From Planctomycetia bacterium (GTDB lineage: Bacteria > Planctomycetota > GCA-002687715): a stretch of DNA of 49,403 bases. Below the pieces are notes generated by a model that made no database searches, had not been told where the DNA came from, and saw only the letters and a program-made list of their open reading frames with translations. The translations under genes were made by a program, and so were the position numbers. This document shows, piece by piece, positions 8,159-16,869 of this stretch; position 1 is the stretch's first letter; every line of letters starts with the position of its first letter. The stretch is from contig SXUL01000123.1 in NCBI GenBank assembly GCA_005790545.1, positions 1-49,403 on the forward strand. The letters are read 5' to 3'.

Positions 8159-8677
8159 TCAGGCGTTCGTGCTCTGCTCACTCGCAGCGGCGGGCCGCGG
8201 GATGGATACGCCAGTGATCTCCGCTTCGAAGGCGATCTTGCCATCCAGCATGCCTTGCACTTGGAAGCGTGAGAGTCTGCGGTTGAAGAGAACGTCTTTG
8301 CAGAGCATGTAGAAGCGCTGGCCTGGTCTGGCCTGCAGGCGGAAGCGCACCTTGTCGATGCCGCCGAATCCGAAGATCTGATTGGGATCGCATCCGAAGC
8401 GTTCGTGGTAGCAGAAGCTCGACAGTTGCGCGGCGGCCTCGATCATGAGAGCCCCGGGAAAGATCGGCATGCCGGGCACGTGGCCGCGCACCCAGAAGGC
8501 ATCTTCACGCAAATCGTGGAACCCCACGGAATCCATGGTCTGCGGATCGAAGTACGTGATGGCGTCGAGCAATTCGAACTCGAAGCGATGCGGATTGCGC
8601 TTCCGGATCTCTTCGGGGCCGTAGAGCACGCGCGTGATGTCGATGTTGCTGAGATCGAAGAGAGGTTCGGCGGCCAT
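8159..8677 (-). CDS. FabZ-like 3-hydroxyacyl-ACP dehydratase (hotdog fold)
   Basis: The 172-residue hotdog protein contains the FabZ-type active-site block GHVPGMPIFPGALMIEAAAQ, with the catalytic His in GHVPG and the conserved Glu in the helix start EAAAQ. The N-terminal part (NPHRFEFELLDAITYFDP) and the phrase FWVRGHVPG fit the extra FabZ-like paralogue I associate with Planctomycetota, which is longer than E. coli FabZ. It would dehydrate a 3-hydroxyacyl-ACP in fatty acid or lipid synthesis. It lies twelve bases downstream of the Mla-type lipoprotein gene on the same strand, linking it by position to outer-membrane lipid handling. The ATG at 8677 has GGGGCG-rich but weak ribosome-site sequence. 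Confidence 0.88.
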   Translation of the reverse strand: MAAEPLFDLSNIDITRVLYGPEEIRKRNPHRFEFELLDAITYFDPQTMDSVGFHDLREDAFWVRGHVPGMPIFPGALMIEAAAQLSSFCYHERFGCDPNQIFGFGGIDKVRFRLQARPGQRFYMLCKDVLFNRRLSRFQVQGMLDGKIAFEAEITGVSIPRPAAASEQSTNA

Positions 8678-8689
8678 GAAGCGCCCCTT

Positions 8690-9349
8690 TCAGGGGAGTG
8701 GTTGAACGGGCGGTGCGCTGCGCGGCGCGAGCGTGTTGCTCGCGGTGAGCGGGGTGGGGGGAATCACGAGCAGGGGAATGAGCGCATCGCGCAGGTTCTC
8801 TGATGCCTGCCGCAGTGCTTCGCGAAGGGACTCGACGAGGAGAGCGGGCGTGCTGCCGGTCGCCACGAGTCCACCGCGCGCGCGTCGCGTGGCGAGCACC
8901 TCACTCGTCTTGCCGTGAAGGAGCACCGCTTCCAGGAGGACTTCTGCGCGCAGTCCTCCCGCGGCAGGAGCGACCTCTTCGAGTTCAAAGCGCATGACAC
9001 GCAACTGGAGCGCAAAGTCAGCGCTGGATGCGAGCCCGGCCGGGAGTGCCCAACGCACCTTGCCTGAGGCCGTGAGGAGTGAGGTCATCCACTCACCCAC
9101 GATTTCCGGCACCGGTGCTGCGAAGCGCGAATAGTGCAGGTGATCGACCCGACCATCGAGGCGCACGAGGGTGAGCCCTTCGATGTGTTCGGCAACTTGC
9201 GGCCGCGCGAGTGTGACCCTGGGAGCCGTTGTGGCGATCTCCACCGGATCGGGCAGAACATCCGGCCGGATGAGGTACTGCTGCTCGACGGAGGCGTCCG
9301 TGGAACAGGCCGAGGCGAGAAGAAGTGCCGGGAACAGCAGGGCTTTCAT
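8690..9349 (-). CDS. ABC-type transport auxiliary lipoprotein, PqiC-like
   Basis: The 219-residue protein starts MKALLFPALLLASAC, a lipoprotein signal with the lipid-bearing cysteine at residue 15. The mature part follows the PqiC/MlaD-partner pattern: QQYLIRP early, then TLARPQVAEHIEGLTLVRLD and HYSRFAAPVPEIVGEWM, matching the family's 'R-x-Y-x-x-x-x-W' region. It should sit on the inner leaflet of the outer membrane and dock the MCE protein. Its ATG overlaps the mlaD stop as ATGA, so the two are translationally coupled. The C-terminal ~20 residues are proline-rich and probably disordered. Confidence 0.82.
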   Translation of the reverse strand: MKALLFPALLLASACSTDASVEQQYLIRPDVLPDPVEIATTAPRVTLARPQVAEHIEGLTLVRLDGRVDHLHYSRFAAPVPEIVGEWMTSLLTASGKVRWALPAGLASSADFALQLRVMRFELEEVAPAAGGLRAEVLLEAVLLHGKTSEVLATRRARGGLVATGSTPALLVESLREALRQASENLRDALIPLLVIPPTPLTASNTLAPRSAPPVQPLP

Positions 9350-10443
9350 TTCACGGGCTCCGGAACTGTGATCTCTGGCGGCTTGTTGCCGAAGAGGAGT
9401 GCGCGCGGATTCCGCTCGAGCATCTTCAGGAGTGATTCGAGCGCCTGTGCCGCAGCGCGGAGATCCTGCGCGAGGGGCTCGATGCCACCGCGATTGGCGC
9501 GCGTCACTTCGGTGCCGACCGACTGCGCGATGCCCTCCAGTGAGGATGCGAGTTTCTTGAAGTCTGCCAGCAGGTCGTGCACTTCCTGCGAGCGGAGATT
9601 GTTTTCGGCAAGCCACTTGCGCGCCTCTTCCGCAGTCTTTCGGGCTTCGTTATTCAGGCGATTCATGAGTGCCTCGGCGTCGCCCGACAGCTTTTCCAGT
9701 TTGCCCTGTTGCACGAAATCATTGGCGCGATCGAGGACTCCGTCGAGATTCGCGACGATGCGCTGAATCTGCTGCTCGTTTCTGCTCAGAATGTTGTTTG
9801 CATTGTCAGCGAGAGTCTTGACCGCGGCGAAGACGGTGCTCAGTTCGTTGCCGGCCCGCTCCATCAGACTTTGCGCCGACTCCATGGTGTCGGTGATCCC
9901 GTTGATCGCGCTCCTCACGTCGGCGATGGTCTCATCGTTCAGAAGCTTGTTGACGTTGGTGAGCAGATTCTTCAACTCGCCCACCATGGATTCGCTGCTG
10001 GCGAGAATCTTCGAGAGCGCGCTCTGATCGGCGGGCAGCGTGCTGCCCGGAGGGAGCGGTTGTGAGTCGGCACGCGTGCCCGTGAGCTCGATGTAATAGG
10101 GGCCGAGGAATGTGGCTGAAGCGATGCGTGCCGATGTGGACTCGGTGATGGGGGTGTCGGGGTCCACGGCCAGGGTCACTTTCACCTTGTCGGGTGTGTC
10201 TGCATCCACATCGATGTCGCGGATGTTCCCGAAGCGCACGCCCTTGTACCGGACCGCTGTTCCCACATCGAGATTCACGACGGACTCGGTGAACTCGAGG
10301 TAGTAGATCACCTTGTCATCACCGAATGGCAGGCCGACGAATGCAGTGACCACGCCCACGAGCACGAGGATGCCCACGACAAGGAAGATCAATGCCTGTC
10401 GACGTTGGCCGCGTTCCAGCTTCTGCACGGGCGGAGGATACAT
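9346..10443 (-). CDS. mlaD: MlaD-like MCE-domain lipid-binding protein
   Basis: The 365-residue protein has a short cytoplasmic start, one membrane helix (about 13-35, LIFLVVGILVLVGVVTAFVG), a single MCE domain (about 45-125, with DVGTAVRYKGVRFGNI and ATFLGPYYIELTG), then a ~230-residue helical region rich in heptad-like leucines. MCE proteins form periplasmic hexamers that shuttle phospholipids between membranes; the long helical tail could form a tube or needle as in PqiB/LetB-type systems. The ATG at 10443 was chosen because the membrane helix follows closely; an ATG at 10479 is possible. It is divergent from mlaE across 60 bases, so both halves of the transporter may share control. Confidence 0.88.
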   Translation of the reverse strand: MYPPPVQKLERGQRRQALIFLVVGILVLVGVVTAFVGLPFGDDKVIYYLEFTESVVNLDVGTAVRYKGVRFGNIRDIDVDADTPDKVKVTLAVDPDTPITESTSARIASATFLGPYYIELTGTRADSQPLPPGSTLPADQSALSKILASSESMVGELKNLLTNVNKLLNDETIADVRSAINGITDTMESAQSLMERAGNELSTVFAAVKTLADNANNILSRNEQQIQRIVANLDGVLDRANDFVQQGKLEKLSGDAEALMNRLNNEARKTAEEARKWLAENNLRSQEVHDLLADFKKLASSLEGIAQSVGTEVTRANRGGIEPLAQDLRAAAQALESLLKMLERNPRALLFGNKPPEITVPEPVK

Positions 10444-10503
10444 CCGCCGTGCGGGGGCTGAAAGCGCGCGGACTTGCATTCCGACTGCGGTTATCTTGTC
10501 GCC
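10444..10503. promoter_or_regulatory. Divergent promoter region of the Mla locus
   Basis: Only 60 bases separate the starts of mlaD (minus) and mlaE (plus). Any promoters for the two lipid-transport pairs must lie here or overlap the coding ends. I see no clear -35/-10 pair, so this is inferred from gene arrangement alone. Confidence 0.4.
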
Positions 10504-11616
10504 ATGCAAGCGGGGACTACCTGCATCCCGGCGGGCGATGGGGTCTGGCGGCTCACGCCCGGTGCCGAAGCGCTGGCGGAAGGCGTTGATGCTGGCGCGC
10601 TGGCGGCCGCCGTGCCGGTTGAAGCCAAGGGCCTCGTCGAACTGGCGCTCGACCCTTCCACGCGACTCACGGCGCTGTCAGTGGCCCTTCTGAAGCTGGG
10701 GCTGGCCGAGATCCGCGCACGAGGATTCGAGGTCCGGATCAGGGCCGCGACAATGGAGCAGCGGCGGCTCATCATCCTGTTCGGTGCCGAAACGCCACCC
10801 GTCGCGGCGACGGGGCGCTCGCACGGTCTCGAGAGGGTCCTGGAGCGCGTCAGCGGCTGGTGCGAAGCGGCTGTCGAGTCTTCCTGGCTGCTCGCACGCT
10901 GCCTCGGACAGTGCGTGGTTCAGACGTTGCGGCCGCGTGCCCGGGATGACCAACGCCTGCTCGGCGAAGTGACAGCCATCGGCGTCGGAGCGTTGCCGCT
11001 CATCGCGCTCATCGCCTCGATGCTCGGCATCATCCTGGCGTTGCAGGCGGCGCCCATTCTGCGCATGTGGGGCCAAGAGCTGCGCGTGGCGGACTTGGTC
11101 GGTCTTTCCATGACCAAGGAGATCGGCCCGCTCCTGACGGCCATTCTCCTCGCCGGTCGCAGCGGCTCGGCGCTCGCGGCGGAACTCGGCACGATGAAGC
11201 TGAATGACGAGATCGACGCCATGACGGTCATGGGTGTCGATCCCGTGGCCATCCTCGTCACGCCGCGCATGCGCGCCATGCTTCTCACTCTCCCACTGCT
11301 CACCCTGATGGGCGACGTGCTCGGCATCGGTGGAGGGTTGTTCATCGGCGCCACCGTGCTGGATGTGGCTCCTGTGCAGTACATGAATCAGACGCTGCAA
11401 GAGGTGCACATCGCCGACATCATTCACGGGCTCGTCAAGTCGGCGCTCTTCGGCATCGTCATCGTCACCACCAGTGCGTGGCAGGGGCTCAGCACGGCCG
11501 GCGGTGCGGCAGGCATCGGTCGGCACACGACGCGCTCGGTGGTCTACAGCATTCTCTGGATCATCCTCGTGGACGCTCTCTACACCTATGTGGAGACGGT
11601 CATCAATCTGCGATGA
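10504..11616 (+). CDS. mlaE: STAS-MlaE fusion permease of Mla lipid ABC transporter
   Basis: The 370-residue protein combines a ~95-residue N-terminal STAS-like domain (from GDGVWRLTPGAE, ending with EVRIRAATMEQRRLIILF) with a MlaE permease (about 110-370). Permease hallmarks are GVGALPLIALIASMLGIILA, MTKEIGPLLTAILLAGRSGS, AAELGTMKLNDEIDAMTVMG and VKSALFGIVIVTTS. MlaE drives phospholipid transfer with MlaF and the MCE protein in the inner membrane. The STAS part resembles MlaB, which in E. coli is a separate subunit that activates MlaF; here it appears fused. The ATG at 10504 was chosen over one at 10474 because the STAS domain starts at once. Its stop overlaps the mlaF start (ATGA). Confidence 0.9.
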   Translation: MQAGTTCIPAGDGVWRLTPGAEALAEGVDAGALAAAVPVEAKGLVELALDPSTRLTALSVALLKLGLAEIRARGFEVRIRAATMEQRRLIILFGAETPPVAATGRSHGLERVLERVSGWCEAAVESSWLLARCLGQCVVQTLRPRARDDQRLLGEVTAIGVGALPLIALIASMLGIILALQAAPILRMWGQELRVADLVGLSMTKEIGPLLTAILLAGRSGSALAAELGTMKLNDEIDAMTVMGVDPVAILVTPRMRAMLLTLPLLTLMGDVLGIGGGLFIGATVLDVAPVQYMNQTLQEVHIADIIHGLVKSALFGIVIVTTSAWQGLSTAGGAAGIGRHTTRSVVYSILWIILVDALYTYVETVINLR

Positions 11617-12413
11617 ATACGGGAACTTCGACAGCGGCCATCCTCACCGTCGGCCTCGACTGCGGCTACGGCAAGTCCGTGGTGTTGCGGGATGTGAACG
11701 TCACCATCCCGCGCGGCAGGATCACGTGCGTGCTCGGCGGCTCTGGCTGCGGGAAATCAACACTGCTGCGCACGCTGCTCGGTCTGGAGCGACCGCTTGC
11801 GGGGAGCATCCAGTTTGGCGAACTCGATCTTGCGCGTGCACGTGAGGAGGAGGTCCTGACGCTCCGCCGCCGCGTGGGTGTGCTCTTCCAGGGAGCCGCT
11901 CTCTTCAACAGCCTCACCCTGCTCGAGAATGTGGCTTTCCCGCTGCTGGAGTTGACGAGTACGGACGAGGAGGTGGCTCGGGAAACCGCACGCATCAAGC
12001 TCGCCCTCGTCGGGCTCGCGTCTTTCACGGAGCACCTGCCTGCGGAAGTGAGCGGCGGCATGAGAAAGCGCTGCGGCATAGCGCGCGCACTCGTGCGAGA
12101 CCCGGAGGTGCTCTTTCTCGACGAACCCGGAGCAGGCCTCGACCCCATTACATCGGCCGCCCTCGATCACATGATCCTCGACATCAAGGATCGGCTTGGC
12201 ACCACCGTGGTGGTCGTCACGCATGAGCTGCTCTCCATCCGGGCGCTGGCGGATCACGCCATCATGCTCGGTGGCGGAGGCGTGCTGGCTGAAGGAGCGC
12301 TCGCCGCTGTGGAATCGTCAGGCGCTGCGGGAGTACGTGATTTCTTTCAGAGAGTGGCTCCACCCAACGCGGAGCGCCAGGGCGGCCTCGGTGCTCTCAT
12401 TGTCGAAGACTGA
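11613..12413 (+). CDS. mlaF: MlaF ATPase of Mla lipid ABC transporter
   Basis: The 266-residue ABC ATPase has Walker A GGSGCGKST, the Q-loop in VLFQGAALFNSLTLLENVAF, the Mla-type signature VSGGMRKRCGIARAL, Walker B VLFLDEPGAGLDP and the switch histidine in VVVTHELLS. The signature and the phrase AALFNSLTLLENVAFPL are specific for MlaF rather than for importers. It powers the STAS-MlaE permease on the cytoplasmic face. Coupled to mlaE by ATGA overlap. It ends nine bases from the convergent FG-GAP gene, with no room for a terminator. Confidence 0.93.
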   Translation: MNTGTSTAAILTVGLDCGYGKSVVLRDVNVTIPRGRITCVLGGSGCGKSTLLRTLLGLERPLAGSIQFGELDLARAREEEVLTLRRRVGVLFQGAALFNSLTLLENVAFPLLELTSTDEEVARETARIKLALVGLASFTEHLPAEVSGGMRKRCGIARALVRDPEVLFLDEPGAGLDPITSAALDHMILDIKDRLGTTVVVVTHELLSIRALADHAIMLGGGGVLAEGALAAVESSGAAGVRDFFQRVAPPNAERQGGLGALIVED

Positions 12414-12422
12414 ATCCGCGGG

Positions 12423-14162
12423 TCAGCGGCGTGTGAGCTTGTGGTAGCGCCCTGTGGTGAGCCCGGGATGCGTGGTTTCCACACCGTCCGGCCAGCGCAC
12501 GGTGAGGGACGCCGGTCCACGAGCGCTGCCGAGTCCGCAATGAAGACGCGCGTCCGATGTGGAGAGGAACCCGCCCCCGAAACTCCGTTGGCGAACCTGC
12601 TTCCTGCCCGCTGAGTCGGTGAGCACCAGCCGCGCGCCGATGGCCTCGCGGTTTCCGCCCGCGCCTTCCAACGAGAACCCGATCCATGCTCCATCGGCGC
12701 GTGTGTCATTGCGGAGGAGAGTCGGGATCGAGTCCATCTCCGTCACGAGCAGATCGTGATCGCCGTCGTCATCGAAATCCGCGGCGACAAGACCGCGGCT
12801 GCAGTTCTTGAGTCGGAATCCGTCACCTTCCGGCGGCTGCCACTCTTCAAAGATCACCTGGCGCTGAGTGCCCGTGACCCCGAGATTCACGAAGACCTGA
12901 TTCTCCTGGGCGTAGGTCGTGCCGACGTCGGCGCCATCCACCTGTGGATAGACGTGTCCAGAAACGACCACGAGATCCTCGTCGCCATCGCGGTCGAGGT
13001 CGAGCATGCGCGTGCCCCATGAGAGCTTCGCGAAACTCGGAGTGCCGAGCTTCATGGCGAAGGTCACGTCCGTGAAGAAGAGTGCGCCGTCTGCGGTGCG
13101 GCCTCCGCGGCGCATGGTGTTGGTGTCGTGGGAGAAATTGGTGATGAAGATGTCGGTCTTGAGATCGAGATCCACGTCGCCGGCATCCACGCCCATGCCC
13201 GATTGCGCCCGGCCGTCTTCGTTCCTGTCCGCGCCGCAGGCGAGCGCTGATTCGGTGAAGCGACCTTGGCCCTGATTGAGAAAGAGCAGGTTCGGGACGG
13301 AATCGTTGACCACGAGGAGGTCCGTGTCGCCGTCCTCGTCGAGATCCATGGCGAGTGTTCCGAGTGTGTAGCTCGGCGGTGCCATGAAGCCGAGTGCCTC
13401 TGTCGCCTCCACAAGTCGACCACCGTCGTTTCTGTAGAAATGGTCGGGAGCAGGCGTCGTGCCGAGCGGACCGCACGAGACACTGAGTCCGCGCCACGAA
13501 CAGGGGCGGCCCTCGTTCGGCGGATGCTCCGGGTCGTAGTCGACGTAGTTGCCGACATAGAGGTCGAGGTCTCCATCCTGATCCGCGTCGAAGAATGCCG
13601 CAGCGGTGGAGGGGCCTGTGTCGGCGCCGCCCCAGCGCTCGGTGGCATTCACGAATCGACCGCCCCGGTTCTCGAAGAACTGATTGGGCCCGCGGAAGAC
13701 CGTGAGATAGAGATCCCGGTCCCCATCGGCGTCAAAATCCACGGCCCAGACTCCGTGCACCCAGGCATCCGTCAGGCAGCCAGAGGCTGCCGTCACTTCA
13801 GTGAAACGAAAGCCGCCGTCATTCCGGTAGAGACGGCTGCCGAGAGGCGCGTGAGGCGAGATGCCGGGCAACACGCCGCCATTGGCGATGAAGAGGTCGA
13901 GATCCCCGTCGAGGTCGTAGTCGAGAACCGCTGCACCTTGCCCGATGTTCTCAGGGATGGCGAGCTTCATGCGCCCGCCGGAGACATTCTGCAGCTTGAG
14001 TCCGCACTGTTCCGGCGGGATGTGCGTGAAGGCCAGCAGCGCTGCGGCGGAAGTGGTCGCGTCCGCTGATCCCGAAGCGCGCACAGGATCGGCGGACGCA
14101 GCTTCCTCGCTGCAACCCGCCAGCAGCAGCGCCCACAGGCCGAGTGCAAAGCGAGCCGTCAC
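12423..14162 (-). CDS. CRTAC1-type FG-GAP/ASPIC lipoprotein
   Basis: The 579-residue protein starts with a lipoprotein signal (ALGLWALLLAGC, lipid cysteine near residue 17). It carries seven FG-GAP/VCBS-like repeats, each centred on a calcium-binding DxDxDGD loop such as LDYDLDGDLDLFIANG, VDFDADGDRDLYLTVF and ADFDDDGDHDLLVTEM; one copy (GDVDLDLKTDIFITNF) is degenerate. The C-terminal part, with GARLVLTDSAGRKQVRQ and GSARGPASLTVRWPDG, is the ASPIC/UnbV domain that often follows such propellers. It is probably an outer-surface or periplasmic adhesion or assembly protein of beta-propeller fold. The GTG start at 14162 overlaps the upstream TGA as GTGA and gives a good signal; a GTG at 14180 is the alternative. 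It is the last gene of the folC-moxR unit. Confidence 0.88.
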   Translation of the reverse strand: MTARFALGLWALLLAGCSEEAASADPVRASGSADATTSAAALLAFTHIPPEQCGLKLQNVSGGRMKLAIPENIGQGAAVLDYDLDGDLDLFIANGGVLPGISPHAPLGSRLYRNDGGFRFTEVTAASGCLTDAWVHGVWAVDFDADGDRDLYLTVFRGPNQFFENRGGRFVNATERWGGADTGPSTAAAFFDADQDGDLDLYVGNYVDYDPEHPPNEGRPCSWRGLSVSCGPLGTTPAPDHFYRNDGGRLVEATEALGFMAPPSYTLGTLAMDLDEDGDTDLLVVNDSVPNLLFLNQGQGRFTESALACGADRNEDGRAQSGMGVDAGDVDLDLKTDIFITNFSHDTNTMRRGGRTADGALFFTDVTFAMKLGTPSFAKLSWGTRMLDLDRDGDEDLVVVSGHVYPQVDGADVGTTYAQENQVFVNLGVTGTQRQVIFEEWQPPEGDGFRLKNCSRGLVAADFDDDGDHDLLVTEMDSIPTLLRNDTRADGAWIGFSLEGAGGNREAIGARLVLTDSAGRKQVRQRSFGGGFLSTSDARLHCGLGSARGPASLTVRWPDGVETTHPGLTTGRYHKLTRR

Positions 14163-15715
14163 TTGCCGACGAAGACGCACTTGCCGCCCGTGATGCGCGC
14201 AATGCCGCGCATGAGTTCAGCGAGTCCCTGTTCTTCTTCCATGCCGATGGCGTGCACCACCATCTTTGCGGTCTTGTTCCACTTCTCCACCTCCTCCAGG
14301 ATGGTGGGGATGTGTGTGATCTGGCCTTCGGTCGGAGCGCCATCCGAGAGGAAGAAACAGGTGTCCCACGCGGGCTTCGGGCCACTGGGAGCACCGCCGC
14401 TCGTTGTGCCGCCGACGACCTCGGGCCGCTTCGCCTGCATGCCGTAGGCGACGCGCAACGCCGCGTACGAGTTGGTGCGGCCGGTCATGCTGCCGTCGCT
14501 CCTCTGCACGCCCGCCTTTTCGGACTTCTGCTTCATGAGCCAGCGAATGGCGAGTTGCACATTGCCGGGGCTCGCGGTCACGGCTTCCGGCTGCCACACC
14601 CGGACGTCGCTTTCGAAGGCGATGATGTTGATGCGCGTGTCCGCGTCCAGGCTTCTCAGGCACGCTGCAAGTTCCTCGCGCGCGACGGCGAGTTTCGGAG
14701 TGCCCCCGCTGTGCACGTCGCTGCCCGCGCGATTGGCGCCCGCCTTCAAGAGGATCGGCGTCTCCATGGAGGTGGAGACATCGATGATGAAGATGATGCG
14801 TTTGCTGGGTGTGGGGATGGAGTGGTACTCGGGGACCTTGCGCCCGTATCCGTCTTTCGAAGCCTTGGCCTCTTCCGCCTTCTTGTTCTTGAGAGGAGGT
14901 GGCGTCCAGGTGGCTTGCACGCGTTCCCACCAGGCGAGCCACTTGGCGGCATCGAGCTCGAAGTCCTGATCGGTAGTGGCACCGAGGACACGCTTGCATT
15001 CGAACTGGGGGCGGCCTTCCGAGCGCCCGAGATAGTGGATCAGCAGCGGCACGGATTCTTTGGTGCGCCCGGTACCGAGGGCATTCACCGCGGCAAGCTG
15101 CACGCGCCAATTGGGCGAATCGAGGAGCGGCGCGAGCGCCGGCACGACTTCACTGCCGGCGACCAGCAATGCGAGAGCATCTGCTGCGGCGATGGTCACG
15201 TCGGGGTCGCGGTCGCCGAGTGCTTTCCCGAGATCCGGGATGGCGTCCTTGCGCCCGAGTTGCGAAAGCGCTTCCGCGGCCGCACTGCGCACTTCGGGGA
15301 TGCGATCGCCCGTCAGGACACCGGTCAGGACCTTGGTTGGAAGTGCGCTCCAGTCCTTCTGGCCCGCGAGGCCGAGCATGATGCCTGCGCGCACCTCGGA
15401 CTTGGTGTGCTGCAAGCCCTGCAACAATGCGGCACGAGCTTCCGGAGACTCGAACTTCGCGATGGTGCGGATGGCGCGTTCTTGCACGCGCGAATCGCCG
15501 TCCATGAGCCCCTTGGTGATCAGGAGCTGCACCGACTCCGCTGTTTGCGAGCGCCCGAGGCGCTCCACCTGTTCGGCGCGCACGAGGGCATCCTTGTCGC
15601 CGATGTACTGACGGAACTCGTCAAGGACGGGATCAGGTGGCTTCTTCACCTGCGCGGCAAGGTGCACCACGAAGATCAAGAAGAGGCCGGAAAGACGGAG
15701 CACGTGATGCATCAT
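14159..15715 (-). CDS. Secreted HEAT-repeat/vWA-domain protein
   Basis: The 518-residue protein has a signal peptide or anchor (residues 1-22, VLRLSGLFLIFVVHLAAQ). HEAT-like helical repeats follow at about 35-230, with periodic VRAEQVERLG, VQERAIRTIA, VRSAAAEALSQLG, VTIAAADALALL and VQLAAVNALG. After a charged linker comes a von Willebrand A domain (about 300-518). Its MIDAS metal site is intact: D312-V-S-T-S316, a threonine near GRTNS and the aspartate in FLSDGAPTEG. vWA proteins encoded beside MoxR AAA+ ATPases often act as substrate adaptors or in assembling metal-dependent complexes. Its ATG overlaps the upstream stop (ATGA) and its stop overlaps the next start, so the three genes are tightly coupled. 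Because it carries a signal, its vWA domain probably works outside the cytoplasm, unlike MoxR. Confidence 0.85.
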   Translation of the reverse strand: MMHHVLRLSGLFLIFVVHLAAQVKKPPDPVLDEFRQYIGDKDALVRAEQVERLGRSQTAESVQLLITKGLMDGDSRVQERAIRTIAKFESPEARAALLQGLQHTKSEVRAGIMLGLAGQKDWSALPTKVLTGVLTGDRIPEVRSAAAEALSQLGRKDAIPDLGKALGDRDPDVTIAAADALALLVAGSEVVPALAPLLDSPNWRVQLAAVNALGTGRTKESVPLLIHYLGRSEGRPQFECKRVLGATTDQDFELDAAKWLAWWERVQATWTPPPLKNKKAEEAKASKDGYGRKVPEYHSIPTPSKRIIFIIDVSTSMETPILLKAGANRAGSDVHSGGTPKLAVAREELAACLRSLDADTRINIIAFESDVRVWQPEAVTASPGNVQLAIRWLMKQKSEKAGVQRSDGSMTGRTNSYAALRVAYGMQAKRPEVVGGTTSGGAPSGPKPAWDTCFFLSDGAPTEGQITHIPTILEEVEKWNKTAKMVVHAIGMEEEQGLAELMRGIARITGGKCVFVGK

Positions 15716-16851
15716 TTGGTGACGTAGTTCTTCAGCACCCAAGCGCGCCACTCTTCGTGGAACTTGGCCATGCTGAGGCCATAGGCCTCATCGAGAGCTT
15801 CCTTCGTGTCGTTCTTGCGCTTCATGAGGGTGAAGAAGGTCTTGAACTTCTCAGGCGCGGACTTGGCGAGATAGTCCACAAAGCACCACGCGTGGGCGCG
15901 ATGGCGGTAGGTGAGGCGGTCCAGGTCCATGGCGGTGACAGAGGCGAAGTTGTCCTCGTCCTTGCCGAACACCTCGCCATACATCTTCTTTTTCCAGTCG
16001 GCGTCCTGCCACGCGTCCTTCGCTTGCACTTCATGGAAACAGTAGGTGCGCTGTTTGCCGAACATCTCGCGCTCGAACCAGTGGGCGAGGCCCTCATCGA
16101 GCCAAGCGGCGAGCTTCATCTGGTAGGCGACGGAAGCCTGTGTGAGGAGGTGCGCTGCGTTGTGCACCGTGTGCGCGTGATAGCCCTCGTCGGTGTCCAT
16201 GCCGCCGATGGGGTCGGGCCACTGCACGACCTGACCGGCGAGCCCGTAGAAGCGGAAGGTGGATTTTCGGCCACCGCCCATCTTCACGAGCGTGACTTTC
16301 ATGTTCTCCTCGCCGCTGTCGGTGAAGTAGATGGCCTGCTTTTGCACCGGCAACGAGCCCGTGAGTTTCTCGAATTTCGTTGCCACTTCCTCGCAGCGCT
16401 TGATGAACACGTGCGAGGCCTTGTTGCGGCCGAGCGTTTCCTGGCCGATGCGCCAGCGCGGGATCGACCAGCGCGCAATGAAGTGCTCCGTCTCGACGTT
16501 CACGAACTGGATGGCGGTGTCCTTGCCGAAATCCGCCTGACGCTGCACCCACTGCGCGCGCTCATTGCGGTCCGCTTCGAGCGCGGCCGCTGCGGCGGGG
16601 TCCTTGCACTTGTCGCAGAGCTTCTTGAGAGTGCCGTTGCAGCAGGGTGCGCGGTAGACCACATCACAATCGTGGGGCGTGGTGAGTCCGCACATCTTCT
16701 TCGGATCGTGGTCCTTGCCGGGGCAGGGGAGATATCCGGTCGCCTTGCACGTGCCGCAAGAGAGCTTCGGGATGTTCTGCGCAGCGAGGTCTGCCGCGCC
16801 AACCGAGAGCAGCAGGCAGAGAGTCGAGGCAATGAAGAGGCGCAGTGGCAT
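15712..16851 (-). CDS. Secreted Cys-rich protein with degenerate gluzincin motif
   Basis: The 379-residue protein has a signal peptide (1-24). A cysteine cluster follows, with nine cysteines between residues 32 and 82, starting CGTCKATGYLPCP, which recalls DnaJ-type zinc fingers and ending CDKCKD. The rest resembles a peptidase-MA-like/gluzincin fold: VHNAAHLLTQ at 229-238, then AAWLDEGLAHWFE at 248-260. In active gluzincins the first motif is HExxH and a glutamate about 19-20 residues on completes the zinc site. Here His230, His234 and Glu253 are kept, but the catalytic Glu is Asn231. It may bind metal without cleaving, or act as a binding subunit for the neighbouring vWA protein. I do not recognise a named family. 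Confidence 0.75.
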   Translation of the reverse strand: MPLRLFIASTLCLLLSVGAADLAAQNIPKLSCGTCKATGYLPCPGKDHDPKKMCGLTTPHDCDVVYRAPCCNGTLKKLCDKCKDPAAAAALEADRNERAQWVQRQADFGKDTAIQFVNVETEHFIARWSIPRWRIGQETLGRNKASHVFIKRCEEVATKFEKLTGSLPVQKQAIYFTDSGEENMKVTLVKMGGGRKSTFRFYGLAGQVVQWPDPIGGMDTDEGYHAHTVHNAAHLLTQASVAYQMKLAAWLDEGLAHWFEREMFGKQRTYCFHEVQAKDAWQDADWKKKMYGEVFGKDEDNFASVTAMDLDRLTYRHRAHAWCFVDYLAKSAPEKFKTFFTLMKRKNDTKEALDEAYGLSMAKFHEEWRAWVLKNYVTK

Positions 16852-16869
16852 TACGTCGTCATCCGTTGA

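Noticed and set aside
14144-15727. 527-codon open frame on the plus strand
   Set aside because: Antisense shadow of the HEAT-vWA gene, which has intact domains and start overlaps.
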